Source: Geodermatophilus siccatus (GTDB lineage Bacteria > Actinomycetota > Actinomycetes > Mycobacteriales > Geodermatophilaceae). From it: a DNA stretch of 64,000 nt. The notes below the pieces were generated by a model. That model searched no databases and was not told the origin of the DNA. It saw only the letters and a list, made by a program, of their open reading frames with translations. Location of the stretch: NCBI RefSeq assembly GCF_900103785.1, contig NZ_FNHE01000002.1, forward strand, positions 496,001 through 560,000, given 5' to 3'. Below are positions 6,718 through 15,662 of this stretch, piece by piece; position 1 is the stretch's first letter; each line of letters starts with the position of its first letter. Position numbers and translations under genes: made by a program.

Positions 6718-9334
6718 ATGACCGAGCCGCACCTGGTCCTGCACGCACCGTCGCCTGCACCCGGGGCCACCGGTGTCCCGCCGGGAACGGTCACCTGGCT
6801 GGACGACCCGCGCTCGGCGGACCTCGCCCTGGCCGGCGGCAAGGGCGCCCGCCTGGCCCGGCTCCGGCAGGCCGGCCTGCCGGTGCCCGACGGCTTCGTC
6901 GTCGGCACGGACTCCTACCGGCACTTCGTTGCCACCGCCGGCCTCGCCCCGCTCGTCGAGCAGGTCACGGCAGACCTCGACGCCCGGGACACCGATGGGA
7001 TGACGGCCGCCTCGGCGAGGCTGCGGGCCGCCTTCGAGGCCGCGCCGGTGCCCGAGGACGTCGCCAGCCCGATCGTCGCGGCCTGGCGCCGGCTGGGCGG
7101 GCAGGCCGTGGCGGTGCGCTCCTCGGCCACCACGGAGGACCTCCCCGGTGCCAGCTCCGCCGGCCAGCAGGACACGCTGCTCGACGTCACCGGCGCCGAG
7201 CGGGTGGTGGACGCCGTCCGGCGCTGCTGGTCGTCGCTGTGGACGGCGCGGGCCCTGGCCTACCGCACCCGGCAGGGAGATCCGCACGCGCAGACCGCCG
7301 TGGCCGTCGTCGTCCAGCGGATGGTGCCGGCGGACGTCGCCGGGGTGTTGTTCACCGCCGACCCGCTGACCGGGCGCCGCGACCGCGTGGTGGTCGAGGC
7401 CGTGCGCGGACTGGGGGACGCGCTGGTGAGCGGCCGGGTGACTCCCCAGCGGTGGGTCCTCGACGCCGGCACGCGCGCCGTCCTGGATGCACCCGACGGC
7501 GCCGGCCGGCACCTGCTGGACGGCGAGCGCCTCCGCGAGCTGGCGGGACTCGGTCTGGCCGCTGCCACGCTGTCCGGCGGACCCCAGGACGTGGAGTGGG
7601 CCACCGCCGGCGAGCGCTGCTGGCTCCTGCAGGCGCGGCCGATCACCACCCTCTTCCCCCTGCCCTCCGGACCGCCGGCCGGCCCGGGCCTGCGGGTGTA
7701 CATCCCGCTGACGCTCGCCTCGCAGGGCATCGCCGAGCCCCTGACCCCCGCCGGCACCGCGGTGTTCGCCGGGCTGGCCACGGCCGTGTCGTCCCTCTGG
7801 TCCCTCCGGAGCCGTCCGCGCCAGGAGCTGCCGCCGTGGGTCTCCCTGGCCGCCGGGCGCCTCTTCTACGACGTCACCCCGCTCCTGGCCTCGCCACGCC
7901 TGGGCCGGCGCCTGGCGGACCGGATGGCGCTCAAGGACCCCGCGACCTCGGCCGCCCTGCACGAGTGGCTCGACCGGGAGGGCTCCCGTCTGGACCGCCC
8001 GCGCGGGGTGGCCCTGCCGGCGGGGCTGGCGGTGTGGGTCGCCCGCGAGGTCCCCGGGCTGCTCGCGGCGGCCGTCGCCCCGGACCGCGCACGCCGGAGG
8101 CTGCTCGCCCAGGTGGAGGACCAGGTCGAGCGGTTCCGCCGGGAGGCCGCGGGCCTGGCGGGGCCCCGGGAGCAGGTGGAGTTCGTCCTCCGGGCCCTGC
8201 CGAGGCGCACCCTCGACGTGGCCTGGGCCCAGCTGCCGCCCGTGTACGTGGGCCTGCTCGCCGGCGCGCTGGCCGCCTGGCTCTGCGAGCGGTGGCTGGG
8301 GTCCTCCGCCGGGCTCGAGCCGGTGCGCCGCTGGCTGCCCCACGACCCGACGGTCGCCATGGGTGCCGCGCTGGCCCGCCTGGCGCGGACCTGCCGGGAG
8401 GCAGGCGGAGAACCGTTCCCGACCGCGCCGGGCATGCAGGAGTTCCTGGACACCTTCGGGCACCGGGCGCCGGACCGGGAGATCGACCTGGGCCTGCCAC
8501 GCTTCCGGGACGACCCGTCCTACGTGGTGCAGCTCGTCCGCGGCTACCTCGCGGCCGGCGACCCGGCCGACCTGCTGGCCCGGCACCGGCGCGGTGCCGA
8601 GGAGGCCGACGCCGCCGTCCGGGACCTGGTCGCCGCGGTCCGCCGCGCCCGCGGCCCGGTCCGCGCGCTGGTGCTGCGCGCGGTGCTCGCCCGGTACCGG
8701 GCCCTCGGCGGCCTGCGGGAGCGGCCAAGTTCGACCTGGTGCGGGTGCTCGCCGAGGGCCGCAGCCTGCTGCAGCAGGTCGGTGCCGCCCTCGTCGCGGC
8801 CGGCCACCTCGACGACGCCGACGACGTCTTCTTCCTCGACCCGGCCGACCTGCGCGCCGGGGTGGACGGGACGGCGCCGGGCCTGCGCCGGCGCGCCGAG
8901 CGCGGGCGTCGGGAGTACGAGCGGGAGCTCGGCCGGCGGGCGGTCCCGTCGGTCCTGACCAGCGACGGCGAGACGGTGTACGCCCCGACCGCACCCGCGG
9001 GGAGCGCACCCGGCACCCTCGTCGGCACCGGGGTGTCCCCGGGGGTGCACGAGGGCGTCGTGCGGGTCCTCGACTCCCCCGTGGGCGCCGCGCTGGCTCC
9101 CGGTGAGGTGCTCGTCGCCGCCAGCACCGACCCCGGCTGGACCCCGCTGTTCCACCTCGCCGGGGCCCTGGTGATGGAGGTCGGCGGCGTCGTCTCCCAC
9201 GGGGCGATCGTGGCCCGGGAGTACGGCATCCCGGCGTCGCCACGGTGCCCGACGCGACCCGGCGGCTGCGCACCGGCCAGCGGGTGCGGGTGGACGGCGG
9301 CGCGGGGACGGTCACCGTCCTGGACGGCTCCTGA
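6718..9334 (+). pseudogene. PEP-synthase/rifampicin-phosphotransferase-like enzyme, interrupted by two frameshifts
   Basis: Read through two shifts, this is an ~872-residue protein. Residues 15-330 are the ATP-grasp PPDK_N domain (LAGGKGARLARLRQAG, AVRSSATTEDLPGASSAGQQ, DVEWA...LLQARPITTL). A long helical middle follows, then the swivelling phosphohistidine domain with the motif GGVVSHGAIVAREYGIPA. There is no PEP-binding TIM barrel, so the layout resembles rifampicin phosphotransferase and other PEP-synthase-like kinases, not true PpsA. The frame shifts by -1 near 8728 (GAGCGG-CCAAG, where one more G restores RAKFDLV) and again near 9237 (CCGGCG-TCGCC, where one more G restores PAVATVPD). 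Each looks like one lost G, so either real inactivation or sequencing error is possible. The stop is TGA at 9332. Confidence 0.8.
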
Positions 9335-9364
9335 GGCGTGGCCGAGGCGCTGCGGCAGCCCGGC

Positions 9365-9649
9365 TCACCAGGTGCCGGGAACCGTGCCGACGCTCCTCAG
9401 CGTGGCCAGCCGCCTGCGGTACTCGTCCTCGTCGATCTCACCCCGGGCGAACCGGTCGGCGAGCAGTCGCTCCGCCGTGTCCGGCCCGGCTGTGCGCGGC
9501 GCCCGGGAGGGGCCGTCCCCGGGGCGCCGGACGGCGCGGACCACCACCCACGCGACGAGTCCGAGCAGCGCGAGGAAGAGCAGGCTGGCGAGCGTGGTGG
9601 CCGCCCAGCCCCAGCCGGTCATGTGACCCCAGCCGTTCCAGCCCATCAT
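9365..9649 (-). CDS. small membrane protein with C-terminal SHOCT domain
   Basis: 94 residues from ATG 9649 (GAGGAG 9 bp upstream; a farther upstream in-frame start would add unrelated sequence). The N-terminus is Trp/Gly/Met-rich (MMGWNGWGHMTGWGW), followed by one transmembrane helix (TLASLLFLALLGLVAWVVV). The C-terminus is a classic SHOCT motif (AERLLADRFARGEIDEDEYRRRLATL), a short domain that often ends small membrane proteins and may mediate oligomerisation. It converges on the PEP-utilising gene, 30 bp from its stop, and is divergent from the DUF1876 gene. Probably a stress-associated membrane protein; its function is unknown. Confidence 0.8.
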   Translation of the reverse strand: MMGWNGWGHMTGWGWAATTLASLLFLALLGLVAWVVVRAVRRPGDGPSRAPRTAGPDTAERLLADRFARGEIDEDEYRRRLATLRSVGTVPGTW

Positions 9650-9805
9650 GCGGACCCACTCCTCGATCGGCCGGGCCCCGAGCCGCTCCCGGAGCCCCGG
9701 CGCGCCCGATGTTCGGGCAGCGGGCTCCCGCGGCGCACCGAGCAGAGGTCCCTCCCACCAGCGACCTACGTCCTCGTCCGGCCCGCAGCCGGCGATCGGA
9801 CCGCC

Positions 9806-9820
9806 GCGGACCACGTCCGC
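9806..9820. promoter_or_regulatory. perfect-arm palindrome between the SHOCT and DUF1876 genes
   Basis: GCGGAC-CAC-GTCCGC has 6-bp perfect arms and sits in the divergent region, about 117 bp upstream of the DUF1876 start. The half sites look DosR-like (CGGAC/GTCCG), but the spacer is 3 bp, not 4, so it is not counted as a DosR box. It may be an operator for another dimeric regulator. Confidence 0.25.
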
Positions 9821-9936
9821 TGCAGAGCCGGGTGCGCTGAGGGCACGAGGGCCTCGGTCGCGTGGCCGTTCGGCCGTGTCGCGGCCCGGCGCGGTCTGGA
9901 TGGTCGGTGCGCGGACACCCGACGAGGGAGGACGAC

Positions 9937-10206
9937 GTGGACCAGGTCGCGCGGTGGACGGTCACCATCGACATCGACGAGCACGACGGCCACACCCGCG
10001 CGGTGGCCCGGCTGCACATCCGGGCCACCGAGCGGATGGTCGGCGTCGGGCTCGCCCGACTCGACCCGGCCGACCGGGACGTGCCCGAGATCGGCGACGA
10101 GATCGCCGTCGCACGGGCCCTGTCGGACCTGGGCCACCGGCTGCTCCAGACCGCCGCGGAGGACGTCGAGGCGTCCACCGGCGAGCCGGCCCACCTGCGG
10201 ATGTGA
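9937..10206 (+). CDS. DUF1876 dormancy-associated protein (Rv1738-like)
   Basis: 89 residues from GTG 9937, with GGGAGGA 6-10 bp upstream. The whole protein aligns by memory with Mycobacterium tuberculosis Rv1738: [40 protein letters not shown] and [13 protein letters not shown] match conserved blocks. Rv1738 is one of the most strongly DosR-induced proteins, and its fold resembles ribosome hibernation factors, so a role in silencing translation during dormancy is plausible (established for the family only as a structural analogy). No good DosR box precedes it here; only a weak GGGCACGAGGGCCT at 9841. Downstream, AGGTCC-TCG-GGACCT (10312-10326) is a perfect palindrome in the 198-bp gap before the convergent serA-like gene. 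Confidence 0.88.
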   Translation: MDQVARWTVTIDIDEHDGHTRAVARLHIRATERMVGVGLARLDPADRDVPEIGDEIAVARALSDLGHRLLQTAAEDVEASTGEPAHLRM

Positions 10207-10404
10207 CGGCCGGCCGGGGCAACCGCGTGCCGGGCAGCGCCGCGCCCCGCGTGGCGTTCCCCGGACCGGTCACGGGGAGAGCGGTCGTCGCGCTCCGGCA
10301 CGGCGGCCCCGAGGTCCTCGGGACCTGGCGGCGGCGCGGCTGCGCTGCAGCGGAGCAGCTGCTCCTCCGGTCCCGAGGTCGAACGTCCCGCACCGGGCGG
10401 AGGA

Positions 10405-11613
10405 TCAGCCGGTCCGGCTCCCGAAGGTCGTCAGACGGAGCGTCTCCGGGAGCCCGTCCAGCGCGGCCAGCAGGTCCGCGGGCAGCGCCGCGCTGATGTC
10501 GGTGACCGCGTACCCCAGCTCGCCGCGGGTGGCCAGCACCTGGCCGTCGACGTTCAGCTCGTGCTCGCCGACCAGCGCGTTCACGTGCGCGAGGACGCCG
10601 GGCACGTTGCGGTGCAGCAGCGCGAACCGGGCCGCGGAGGAGCCGTGCAGGGCCACCGCGGGCAGGTTGACGCTCAGCGTCGTCGTCCCCGATGCGGTGT
10701 AGTCGACCAGCTTGCCGGCGACGAACCGCCCGATGTCGTGCTGGGCCTCCTGGGTCGACCCGCCGACGTGCGGCGTCAGGATGACGTTGGGCAGCCCGCG
10801 CAGCACGGAGGTGAACTCATCGCCCTGCTCGCGCGGCTCCTCCGGGAACACGTCGACCGCGGCCCCGGCGATGTGCCCGCTGAGGATGTGCTCGCGCAGC
10901 GCCTCGTGGTCGACGACGAACCCGCGGGAGAGGTTGAGGAACAGGCTGCGCCGCCGCATCCGGGCGAACTGCTCGGCGCCGAACAGCCCCGCGTTCCCGG
11001 CCCGCCCGTCGACGTGCAGGGTCACCGTCTCCGCGCGCTCGAGCAGCTCCTCGAGGCTGCCGCAGGCCTCCGCGTTGCCGAGCGCGAGCTTGTCCTCCAG
11101 GTCGTAGAACAGCACCCGCATGCCGAGCGCCTCGGCCAGCACCGACAGCTGGCTGCCGATGTTGCCGTAGCCGACGATGCCCAGCGTGCGCCCGCGGATC
11201 TCGTGGCTGCCGGCCGCGGACTTGTCCCACGTCCCGGCGTGCAGCGACCGGTCGCGGTCGACCAGCCGCCGGGCCAGGCAGATGATCTCCGCGATCGCCA
11301 TCTCCACCACGCTGCGGGTGTTGGAGTACGGCGCGTTGAACACCGCCACCCCCGCCGTCGCGGCCGCGGGGAGGTCGATCTGGTTGGTGCCGATGCAGAA
11401 GGCCCCCACCGCGGCCAGGCCGGGACGGCGGCGCAGCACCTCGGCGGTCACCCGGGTCTTCGACCGGATGCCCAGCACGTCGACGCCGTCGAGCGCGGCG
11501 GCCAGGTCGGCCTCGTCCAGCGCTCCCCGCAGCGACTCGACCTCGTAGCCGGCGGTGCCGAGCAGGTCGGCCGCCACCGGGTCGATGTTCTCCAGCAGCA
11601 GGGCTCTCGGCAC
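10405..11613 (-). CDS. serA: D-3-phosphoglycerate dehydrogenase (E. coli-type SerA)
   Basis: 402 residues from GTG 11613, with GAGGAGG 9 bp upstream. It oxidises 3-phosphoglycerate to 3-phosphohydroxypyruvate, the first step of serine synthesis. The NAD-binding motif is GIVGYGNIGSQ (about residues 150-160); the catalytic Arg/Glu/His region includes LNLSRG, DVFPEEP and LTPHVGGST. The C-terminal ~75 residues form an ACT domain (NVPGVLAHVNALVGEHELNV), the serine-binding feedback domain. The length fits the short ACT-ended SerA type (about 410), not the long mycobacterial type (about 530). A second serA may exist elsewhere, so a related 2-hydroxyacid substrate is possible. Confidence 0.88.
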   Translation of the reverse strand: MPRALLLENIDPVAADLLGTAGYEVESLRGALDEADLAAALDGVDVLGIRSKTRVTAEVLRRRPGLAAVGAFCIGTNQIDLPAAATAGVAVFNAPYSNTRSVVEMAIAEIICLARRLVDRDRSLHAGTWDKSAAGSHEIRGRTLGIVGYGNIGSQLSVLAEALGMRVLFYDLEDKLALGNAEACGSLEELLERAETVTLHVDGRAGNAGLFGAEQFARMRRRSLFLNLSRGFVVDHEALREHILSGHIAGAAVDVFPEEPREQGDEFTSVLRGLPNVILTPHVGGSTQEAQHDIGRFVAGKLVDYTASGTTTLSVNLPAVALHGSSAARFALLHRNVPGVLAHVNALVGEHELNVDGQVLATRGELGYAVTDISAALPADLLAALDGLPETLRLTTFGSRTG

Positions 11614-11710
11614 GCTCAGGGACCTCCTCGATCGCGCGACCGCCGGCGGACCACGTCGCGACGAGTATCCCGTCGCGGGAGGGAGGCGGGAACGACCGGG
11701 TGGCCGGCGG

Positions 11711-12457
11711 TCAGCGCGCGTCCGGCTCCGGGCCACCGCGGGCGACGCCGAGGTGGGAGGTCACGGCCTCGCGCAGCGACACCGCGTCGACGGCGACGGT
11801 GACGATCGTCGCGCCCTCGGCGGCGTACCCGGCGGCCTCCGCACCGCTGTAGGCGTGCACGCCGACGGGCACGCCCGCGGCGCCGGCCCGGGCGACGATC
11901 GAGGACAGCACGCCGCGCAGCTCCTCCCGGCGCTGCTCACCGGTCAGCCCCAGCGACAGGGAGAGGTCACCCGGTCCGACGTACACGCCGTCCAGCCCCT
12001 CGACGGCGAGGACGGCGTCGAGGTCGTCGAGCGCGGTCGCGGTCTCCACCATCACGACCACCAGGGGCTGGTCCGCCCCGCCGGAGAGCCGTCCGATCGA
12101 CCGGCCACCGGCCGGGGCGTACCGGCAGGCGGCGACGACCTCGCGGGCGTGGTCGGCGTCGCGCACGTTGGGCACGAGCACGCCGCGGGCACCCAGGTCC
12201 AGCGGGCGTCCGACGTCGGCGAAGGCCGGGCTGCGGGTCCGGACGAGCGGCACCGAGCCCGCCGCGGTGACCGCCGCCGCGACGCCCGGGAGCTCCGCCT
12301 CCGCTCCGGCGCCGTGCTGCAGGTCGACGACGACGAAGTCGGCTCCGGTGCGCGCCAGCACCTCGCCGGTCACCGCGCCGGGCAACGTGCTCCACAGGCC
12401 GTGGCAGGCTTGCCCGTCCGACCACCGCCGCCGCAGGTCGACCTCGCTGATCGCCAT
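11711..12457 (-). CDS. HpcH/HpaI-family aldolase
   Basis: 248 residues from ATG 12457 (purine-rich GGGGAGAGGTGGG upstream). It belongs to the HpcH/HpaI/citrate-lyase-beta TIM-barrel family that cleaves or forms 2-keto-hydroxy acids with a divalent metal. Visible family blocks: HGLWSTLPG, DFVVVDLQHGAG (metal/acid region), LVPNVRDADHA, MVETATALDDLDAVL (metal-binding Glu) and LDGVYVGPGDLSLSLG. The exact substrate (4-hydroxy-2-oxoheptanedioate, 2-dehydro-3-deoxy sugar acid, or malyl-CoA-like) cannot be read from sequence. It lies downstream of nothing obviously related and is monocistronic, 97 bp before serA in the same direction. Confidence 0.82.
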   Translation of the reverse strand: MAISEVDLRRRWSDGQACHGLWSTLPGAVTGEVLARTGADFVVVDLQHGAGAEAELPGVAAAVTAAGSVPLVRTRSPAFADVGRPLDLGARGVLVPNVRDADHAREVVAACRYAPAGGRSIGRLSGGADQPLVVVMVETATALDDLDAVLAVEGLDGVYVGPGDLSLSLGLTGEQRREELRGVLSSIVARAGAAGVPVGVHAYSGAEAAGYAAEGATIVTVAVDAVSLREAVTSHLGVARGGPEPDAR

Positions 12458-12543
12458 CCCGGCACCCACCTCTCCCCCGGTCCCCGGCTCCGGCGGCGTC
12501 GTCGGCCGGCGCCCGGGAGCCCCGCCGGGACGATCGTGCTCCG

Positions 12544-12829
12544 GTGCCCGGTCCGGCGCGAACGGGGCTGCGCGAGCCGACCCCCGAGCACAGCGGCGGC
12601 TCCACCGCCGAGGACCTGCTGGTCCTCCGCAAGCGCGTGGGCCTGGACGACCCGGCACACCTGACCGGGGTCAGGGACGGGACGGTACGAGGCCGGGGTG
12701 GTCGAGGTGGACCGGGTGTTCCAGGAGCAGGACCCCCAGGGAACGCCCGCGGCCCTCCTCGACGGGCGACCGGTCCATTCCTCCGCGTGCACGACGCCCG
12801 GGCGCTGGGAGGACGTGCTGCACGGCTGA
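12544..12829 (+). pseudogene. possible frameshifted small gene
   Basis: This is the only coding-like signal in the 476-bp gap between the aldolase and the GDPD gene. From a GTG at 12544 one frame reads a polar peptide containing AEDLLVLRKRVGLDDPAHL; from about 12686 the next frame continues naturally (RYEAGVVEVDRVFQEQD ... GRWEDVLHG) to a TGA at 12829. Joining them gives ~95 residues with normal third-position GC. I do not recognise it. It could be a broken small gene, a gene with one sequencing error, or chance. Confidence 0.3.
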
Positions 12830-12933
12830 CCCGCCCGGTCCGGCGGGCGGACCCCCGACCGGACGGGGGACGAGGCCGGGGCCCGGCGGCCGCTCCCGCC
12901 CCGGCCGCGCGGCCGGGGCCCCAGGATCACCCC

Positions 12934-14220
12934 ATGGACTTCGCCGACCTGAGCCGGCCGTTCGTCATCGCCCACCGCGGCGGGGCCATGCAGGTCCCCG
13001 AACACACCATGGAGGGCTACCGGGTCGCGGTGGGCCAGGGCCTGCCGGTCATCGAGCAGGACGTGTCGACCCTCGCCGACGGCGGCCTGGGCGTCATGCA
13101 CGACGGCACGGTGGACCGCATGACCACCTCCAGCGGCAACGTCGCCGACCACACGTCGGTGTCCTGGAAGCAGCTCGACATCGACGCCTCGGCCATCCTC
13201 GGCGGAGGCTGGCCCGACGGCCTGCGCCCTCCGCTGTTCGAGGAGGTGCTCGTGGAGTTCGGCAACCGCGTCCTCCTCTGCGTCGAGGCCAAGAGCAGCG
13301 ACGCGATGCAGCCGGTGATCGACGCGCTCGACCGACGTGGCGTCCGCCCGGCGTCCGTGCTGCTCCAGTCCTACGCCCTCCCCGAGTGCCGGCTGGCGCG
13401 CTCCCGGGGCTGGGACGTCATCTGGCTCGGCAGCACCGACGTCGTCCGGGCCGCCGCCGAGGACATCGGCTGGATCGGCCCGGAGGCGGGCTCGGTCACC
13501 CCGGCGGTGTGTGCCCGAGCGCACGCCGAGGGGATCGAGGTGGCCTGCCACACGGTCAACCGCCGGCACCAGCGGGACGTCCTCGTCGCCGACGGCGTGG
13601 ACGCGATCTTCTCCGACGACCCGGTCTACATCGCGGGGGACGCGGGGCGGCGTGCCTCGGACCTGTTCGCCCGTCAGGTCTGGCTGCCGGGGATGCTGCC
13701 GGACAGCGGTCGCGGCCGGTTCCACGCGGACGACGGTTCCTGGGGCTTCGACGCCTCCGGCACCGCCACCTGCACGCTCATGGGCTTCCTGGCACCGCCG
13801 GACCCGGCCGCGTTCACGCTGCGCCTCGAGCTCCGCATGGACGGGACCGGCGCAGACGGCCGCACGAGCTGCGCGTTCGTCTTCCTGAGCACCGACGACC
13901 ACCCGTACCGGCCGTCGTCCGACCAGTCACCCGGCGCCGACGGCTACCTCTTCCTCCTGCGGGGGGACGGCACCCTGGACGTCCACCGGGTCGTCGAGGG
14001 ACTCCCCACCCCGCTGGCGTCCTCGACGGCGGGACCGGCGCCGAGGACGGGCGCCTACGTACCGCTCCGGATCACCGTCACCGGCTCGGGCCTGCGCTTC
14101 ACGGGCGCCGGCGGCGGCGAGGGCGTCACCGTCGCGGACGTCACCCACCGCCCCGTGCCCGTCGTCCACCTCGGCGGTGCGTTCGCCGGAGTGCGCTTCA
14201 AGAACGTGGAGTTCGCATGA
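12934..14220 (+). CDS. glycerophosphodiester phosphodiesterase with C-terminal beta-sandwich domain
   Basis: 428 residues from ATG 12934 (AGGA 7 bp upstream). Residues 1-235 are a GDPD TIM barrel: AHRGGAMQVPEHTMEGY (catalytic His and metal Glu), EQDVSTLADGGLGVMHDGTV (Asp and second catalytic His), LCVEAKS, and VACHTVN with IFSDDP at the end. It hydrolyses glycerophosphodiesters to glycerol-3-phosphate plus alcohol. The C-terminal ~190 residues (about 240-428) are Gly/Thr-rich and resemble a LamG/concanavalin-like binding module, unusual for a small GDPD. There is no signal peptide, so it is probably cytoplasmic. Its stop overlaps the start of the next small gene (ATGA). Confidence 0.85.
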   Translation: MDFADLSRPFVIAHRGGAMQVPEHTMEGYRVAVGQGLPVIEQDVSTLADGGLGVMHDGTVDRMTTSSGNVADHTSVSWKQLDIDASAILGGGWPDGLRPPLFEEVLVEFGNRVLLCVEAKSSDAMQPVIDALDRRGVRPASVLLQSYALPECRLARSRGWDVIWLGSTDVVRAAAEDIGWIGPEAGSVTPAVCARAHAEGIEVACHTVNRRHQRDVLVADGVDAIFSDDPVYIAGDAGRRASDLFARQVWLPGMLPDSGRGRFHADDGSWGFDASGTATCTLMGFLAPPDPAAFTLRLELRMDGTGADGRTSCAFVFLSTDDHPYRPSSDQSPGADGYLFLLRGDGTLDVHRVVEGLPTPLASSTAGPAPRTGAYVPLRITVTGSGLRFTGAGGGEGVTVADVTHRPVPVVHLGGAFAGVRFKNVEFA

Positions 14221-14390
14221 CCGACCCGTGGGAACGCCCGGGCCATGGTCCGTCCGACCCGGAGGGCTACCTCATCGAGCAGACCGCCGACGGCTACCGG
14301 TGGACCTGCCGTGCCGACGGCCGCACCGGGGGGCCGTTCCCCTGCCGCGAGGACGCCGTCGCCGCCGCCGAGGCCGACCGCACCGCCTGA
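14217..14390 (+). CDS. small acidic hypothetical protein
   Basis: 57 residues. The ATG at 14217 overlaps the GDPD stop (ATGA), a strong sign of translational coupling. The sequence is short and polar, with YLIEQTADGYRWTCRADGR in the middle and an Ala/Glu helix at the end. No cysteine pair, membrane segment or known domain. Because of the overlap it should be co-made with the GDPD; its function is unknown. Confidence 0.6.
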   Translation: MTDPWERPGHGPSDPEGYLIEQTADGYRWTCRADGRTGGPFPCREDAVAAAEADRTA

Positions 14391-14480
14391 GGCAGCGGGT
14401 GCAGGCGCTGCTGCACCGGACGGTCGTCCGTCGCCGACGCGGTCCCGGAGCGTGCCGCGGCCCTGCCGACGGCCGTTGTG

Positions 14481-14493
14481 TACGGTTGTTCCT
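14481..14493 (+). promoter_or_regulatory. predicted leaderless promoter for the acetyltransferase operon
   Basis: TACGGT (14481-14486) followed by exactly 7 bases and then the ATG at 14494 fits the -10 to start distance of leaderless actinobacterial transcripts. The region (TTGTGTACGGTTGTTCCT) is clearly richer in A/T than its surroundings, and there is no Shine-Dalgarno. No convincing -35 is visible. Confidence 0.4.
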
Positions 14494-15090
14494 ATGAGCC
14501 TCCGGCCCGACCCCGGCGACACCAGGACCATGCGCGAGCGGATGCTCGCCGGCGACCTCTACATCGCCGACGACCCCGAGCTCGGCGAGGCCAGCACCCG
14601 GGCGCTGGACCTGGCCGACGCCTACAACGCGACGACGGTCCGCCAGGGCCCGCTGCGCCGCCGGCTGCTGGAGGAGCTGCTCGGCGCCGTCGGTGAGGGC
14701 ACCGAGATCCGGCCCCCGTTCTCCGTCGACTACGGCAGCTCCATCCGCATCGGTGCCCGCTGCTTCGCCAACGTCGGGCTGGTCGCCCTCGACGTCGCAC
14801 CCATCACCATCGGGGACGACGTCCAGATCGGGCCCAACGTCCAGCTGCTGACCCCGACCCACCCGGTCGACCCGGAGCCGCGGCGGGCCACGTGGGAGGC
14901 GGCCGAGCCGATCACCATCGGCGACGACGTCTGGCTCGGCGGCGGGGCGATCGTGCTGCCCGGCGTGACGATCGGCGAGAACACCGTCGTCGGCGCGGGA
15001 GCGGTGGTCGCCCGCGACCTGCCGCCGAACGTGGTCGCCGTCGGCAACCCCGCTCGCGTCGTCCGCACCCTGGACGGGTCCGGCCGGTGA
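14494..15090 (+). CDS. maltose/galactoside-type sugar O-acetyltransferase (LbH)
   Basis: 198 residues. The N-terminal Mac domain (MRERMLAGDLYIADDPELG) and the left-handed beta-helix hexapeptide repeats (PITIGDDVQIGPNVQLL, PITIGDDVWLGGGAIVLPGVTIGENTVVGAGAVV) are typical of maltose/galactoside O-acetyltransferases, which use acetyl-CoA. The catalytic His lies in LLTPTHPVDPEPR. The length fits the family (about 185-205). It is the first gene of a three-gene set, with the TetR gene overlapping its stop (GTGA) and an MFS transporter after it, suggesting acetylation plus export of a sugar-like compound. Confidence 0.88.
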   Translation: MSLRPDPGDTRTMRERMLAGDLYIADDPELGEASTRALDLADAYNATTVRQGPLRRRLLEELLGAVGEGTEIRPPFSVDYGSSIRIGARCFANVGLVALDVAPITIGDDVQIGPNVQLLTPTHPVDPEPRRATWEAAEPITIGDDVWLGGGAIVLPGVTIGENTVVGAGAVVARDLPPNVVAVGNPARVVRTLDGSGR

Positions 15091-15644
15091 CCTCCGCCCC
15101 GGCGCGGCGGGCCCGGCGGCACGACCCGGGACGGCGCGACCGGCTGGTCGACACCACGCTCGACGTCATCGCCGAGCAGGGCGTCACGGCCGCCACGCAC
15201 CGGGCGATCGCCCGCGCCGCCGACGTCCCCCTGGGGTCGCTGACCTACCACTTCGCCTCGCTGGCCGAGCTGCTCGCCGCCGCGTTCACCCGGCACGTCG
15301 ACGCCGTCGCCGAGCGCTTCGACGAGCGCATGCGCGCCGCGCCGGACCGGACGGCGGCGCTCGAGGCGCTGGTCGAGCACCTCACCGGCGACCTGCTCGG
15401 CTCGCAGCGCGACCTGGTGCTCGCCGTCGAGCTCTACGTCGCCGCGGCCCGCGACCCGGCGCTGCGCGCGGTCACCCAGGACTGGATGTCGCGCAGCCGC
15501 CGCAGCCTGGAGCGCCACCTCGACCCGGTGACCGCGCGCGAGGTCGACGCGCTGGTGGAGGGGCTGGTGCTGCACAGTGCCCTGTCCACCGAACCGATGA
15601 CCGCCGACCAGATCCGCTCCGCCCTCCACCGGCTCGCCGGCTGA
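15087..15644 (+). CDS. TetR-family transcriptional regulator
   Basis: 185 residues from GTG 15087, which overlaps the acetyltransferase stop (GTGA). The N-terminal helix-turn-helix is clear: VIAEQGVTAATHRAIARAADVPLGSLTYHFAS (split here only as the span of residues 28-59). The C-terminal domain is a TetR_C-type ligand pocket. It very likely controls its own operon (acetyltransferase and MFS transporter), as is usual for TetR genes embedded with an exporter. Confidence 0.88.
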   Translation: MTSAPARRARRHDPGRRDRLVDTTLDVIAEQGVTAATHRAIARAADVPLGSLTYHFASLAELLAAAFTRHVDAVAERFDERMRAAPDRTAALEALVEHLTGDLLGSQRDLVLAVELYVAAARDPALRAVTQDWMSRSRRSLERHLDPVTAREVDALVEGLVLHSALSTEPMTADQIRSALHRLAG

Positions 15645-15662
15645 CCCCTCCCGAGGACCCCC

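Noticed and set aside
6718..9334. Calling the enzyme a true PEP synthase or pyruvate phosphate dikinase
   Set aside because: It ends right after the phosphohistidine domain and has no PEP/pyruvate TIM barrel. I also saw no rifamycin-associated element (a 19-bp inverted repeat) upstream, so a specific drug-resistance call is not supported either.
5046..9626. A 1526-codon plus-strand open frame spanning four features
   Set aside because: It runs antisense through acetate kinase and then picks up the CPBP relic and one segment of the frameshifted enzyme. No single protein family fits; it is a by-product of the GC bias and the missing stops.
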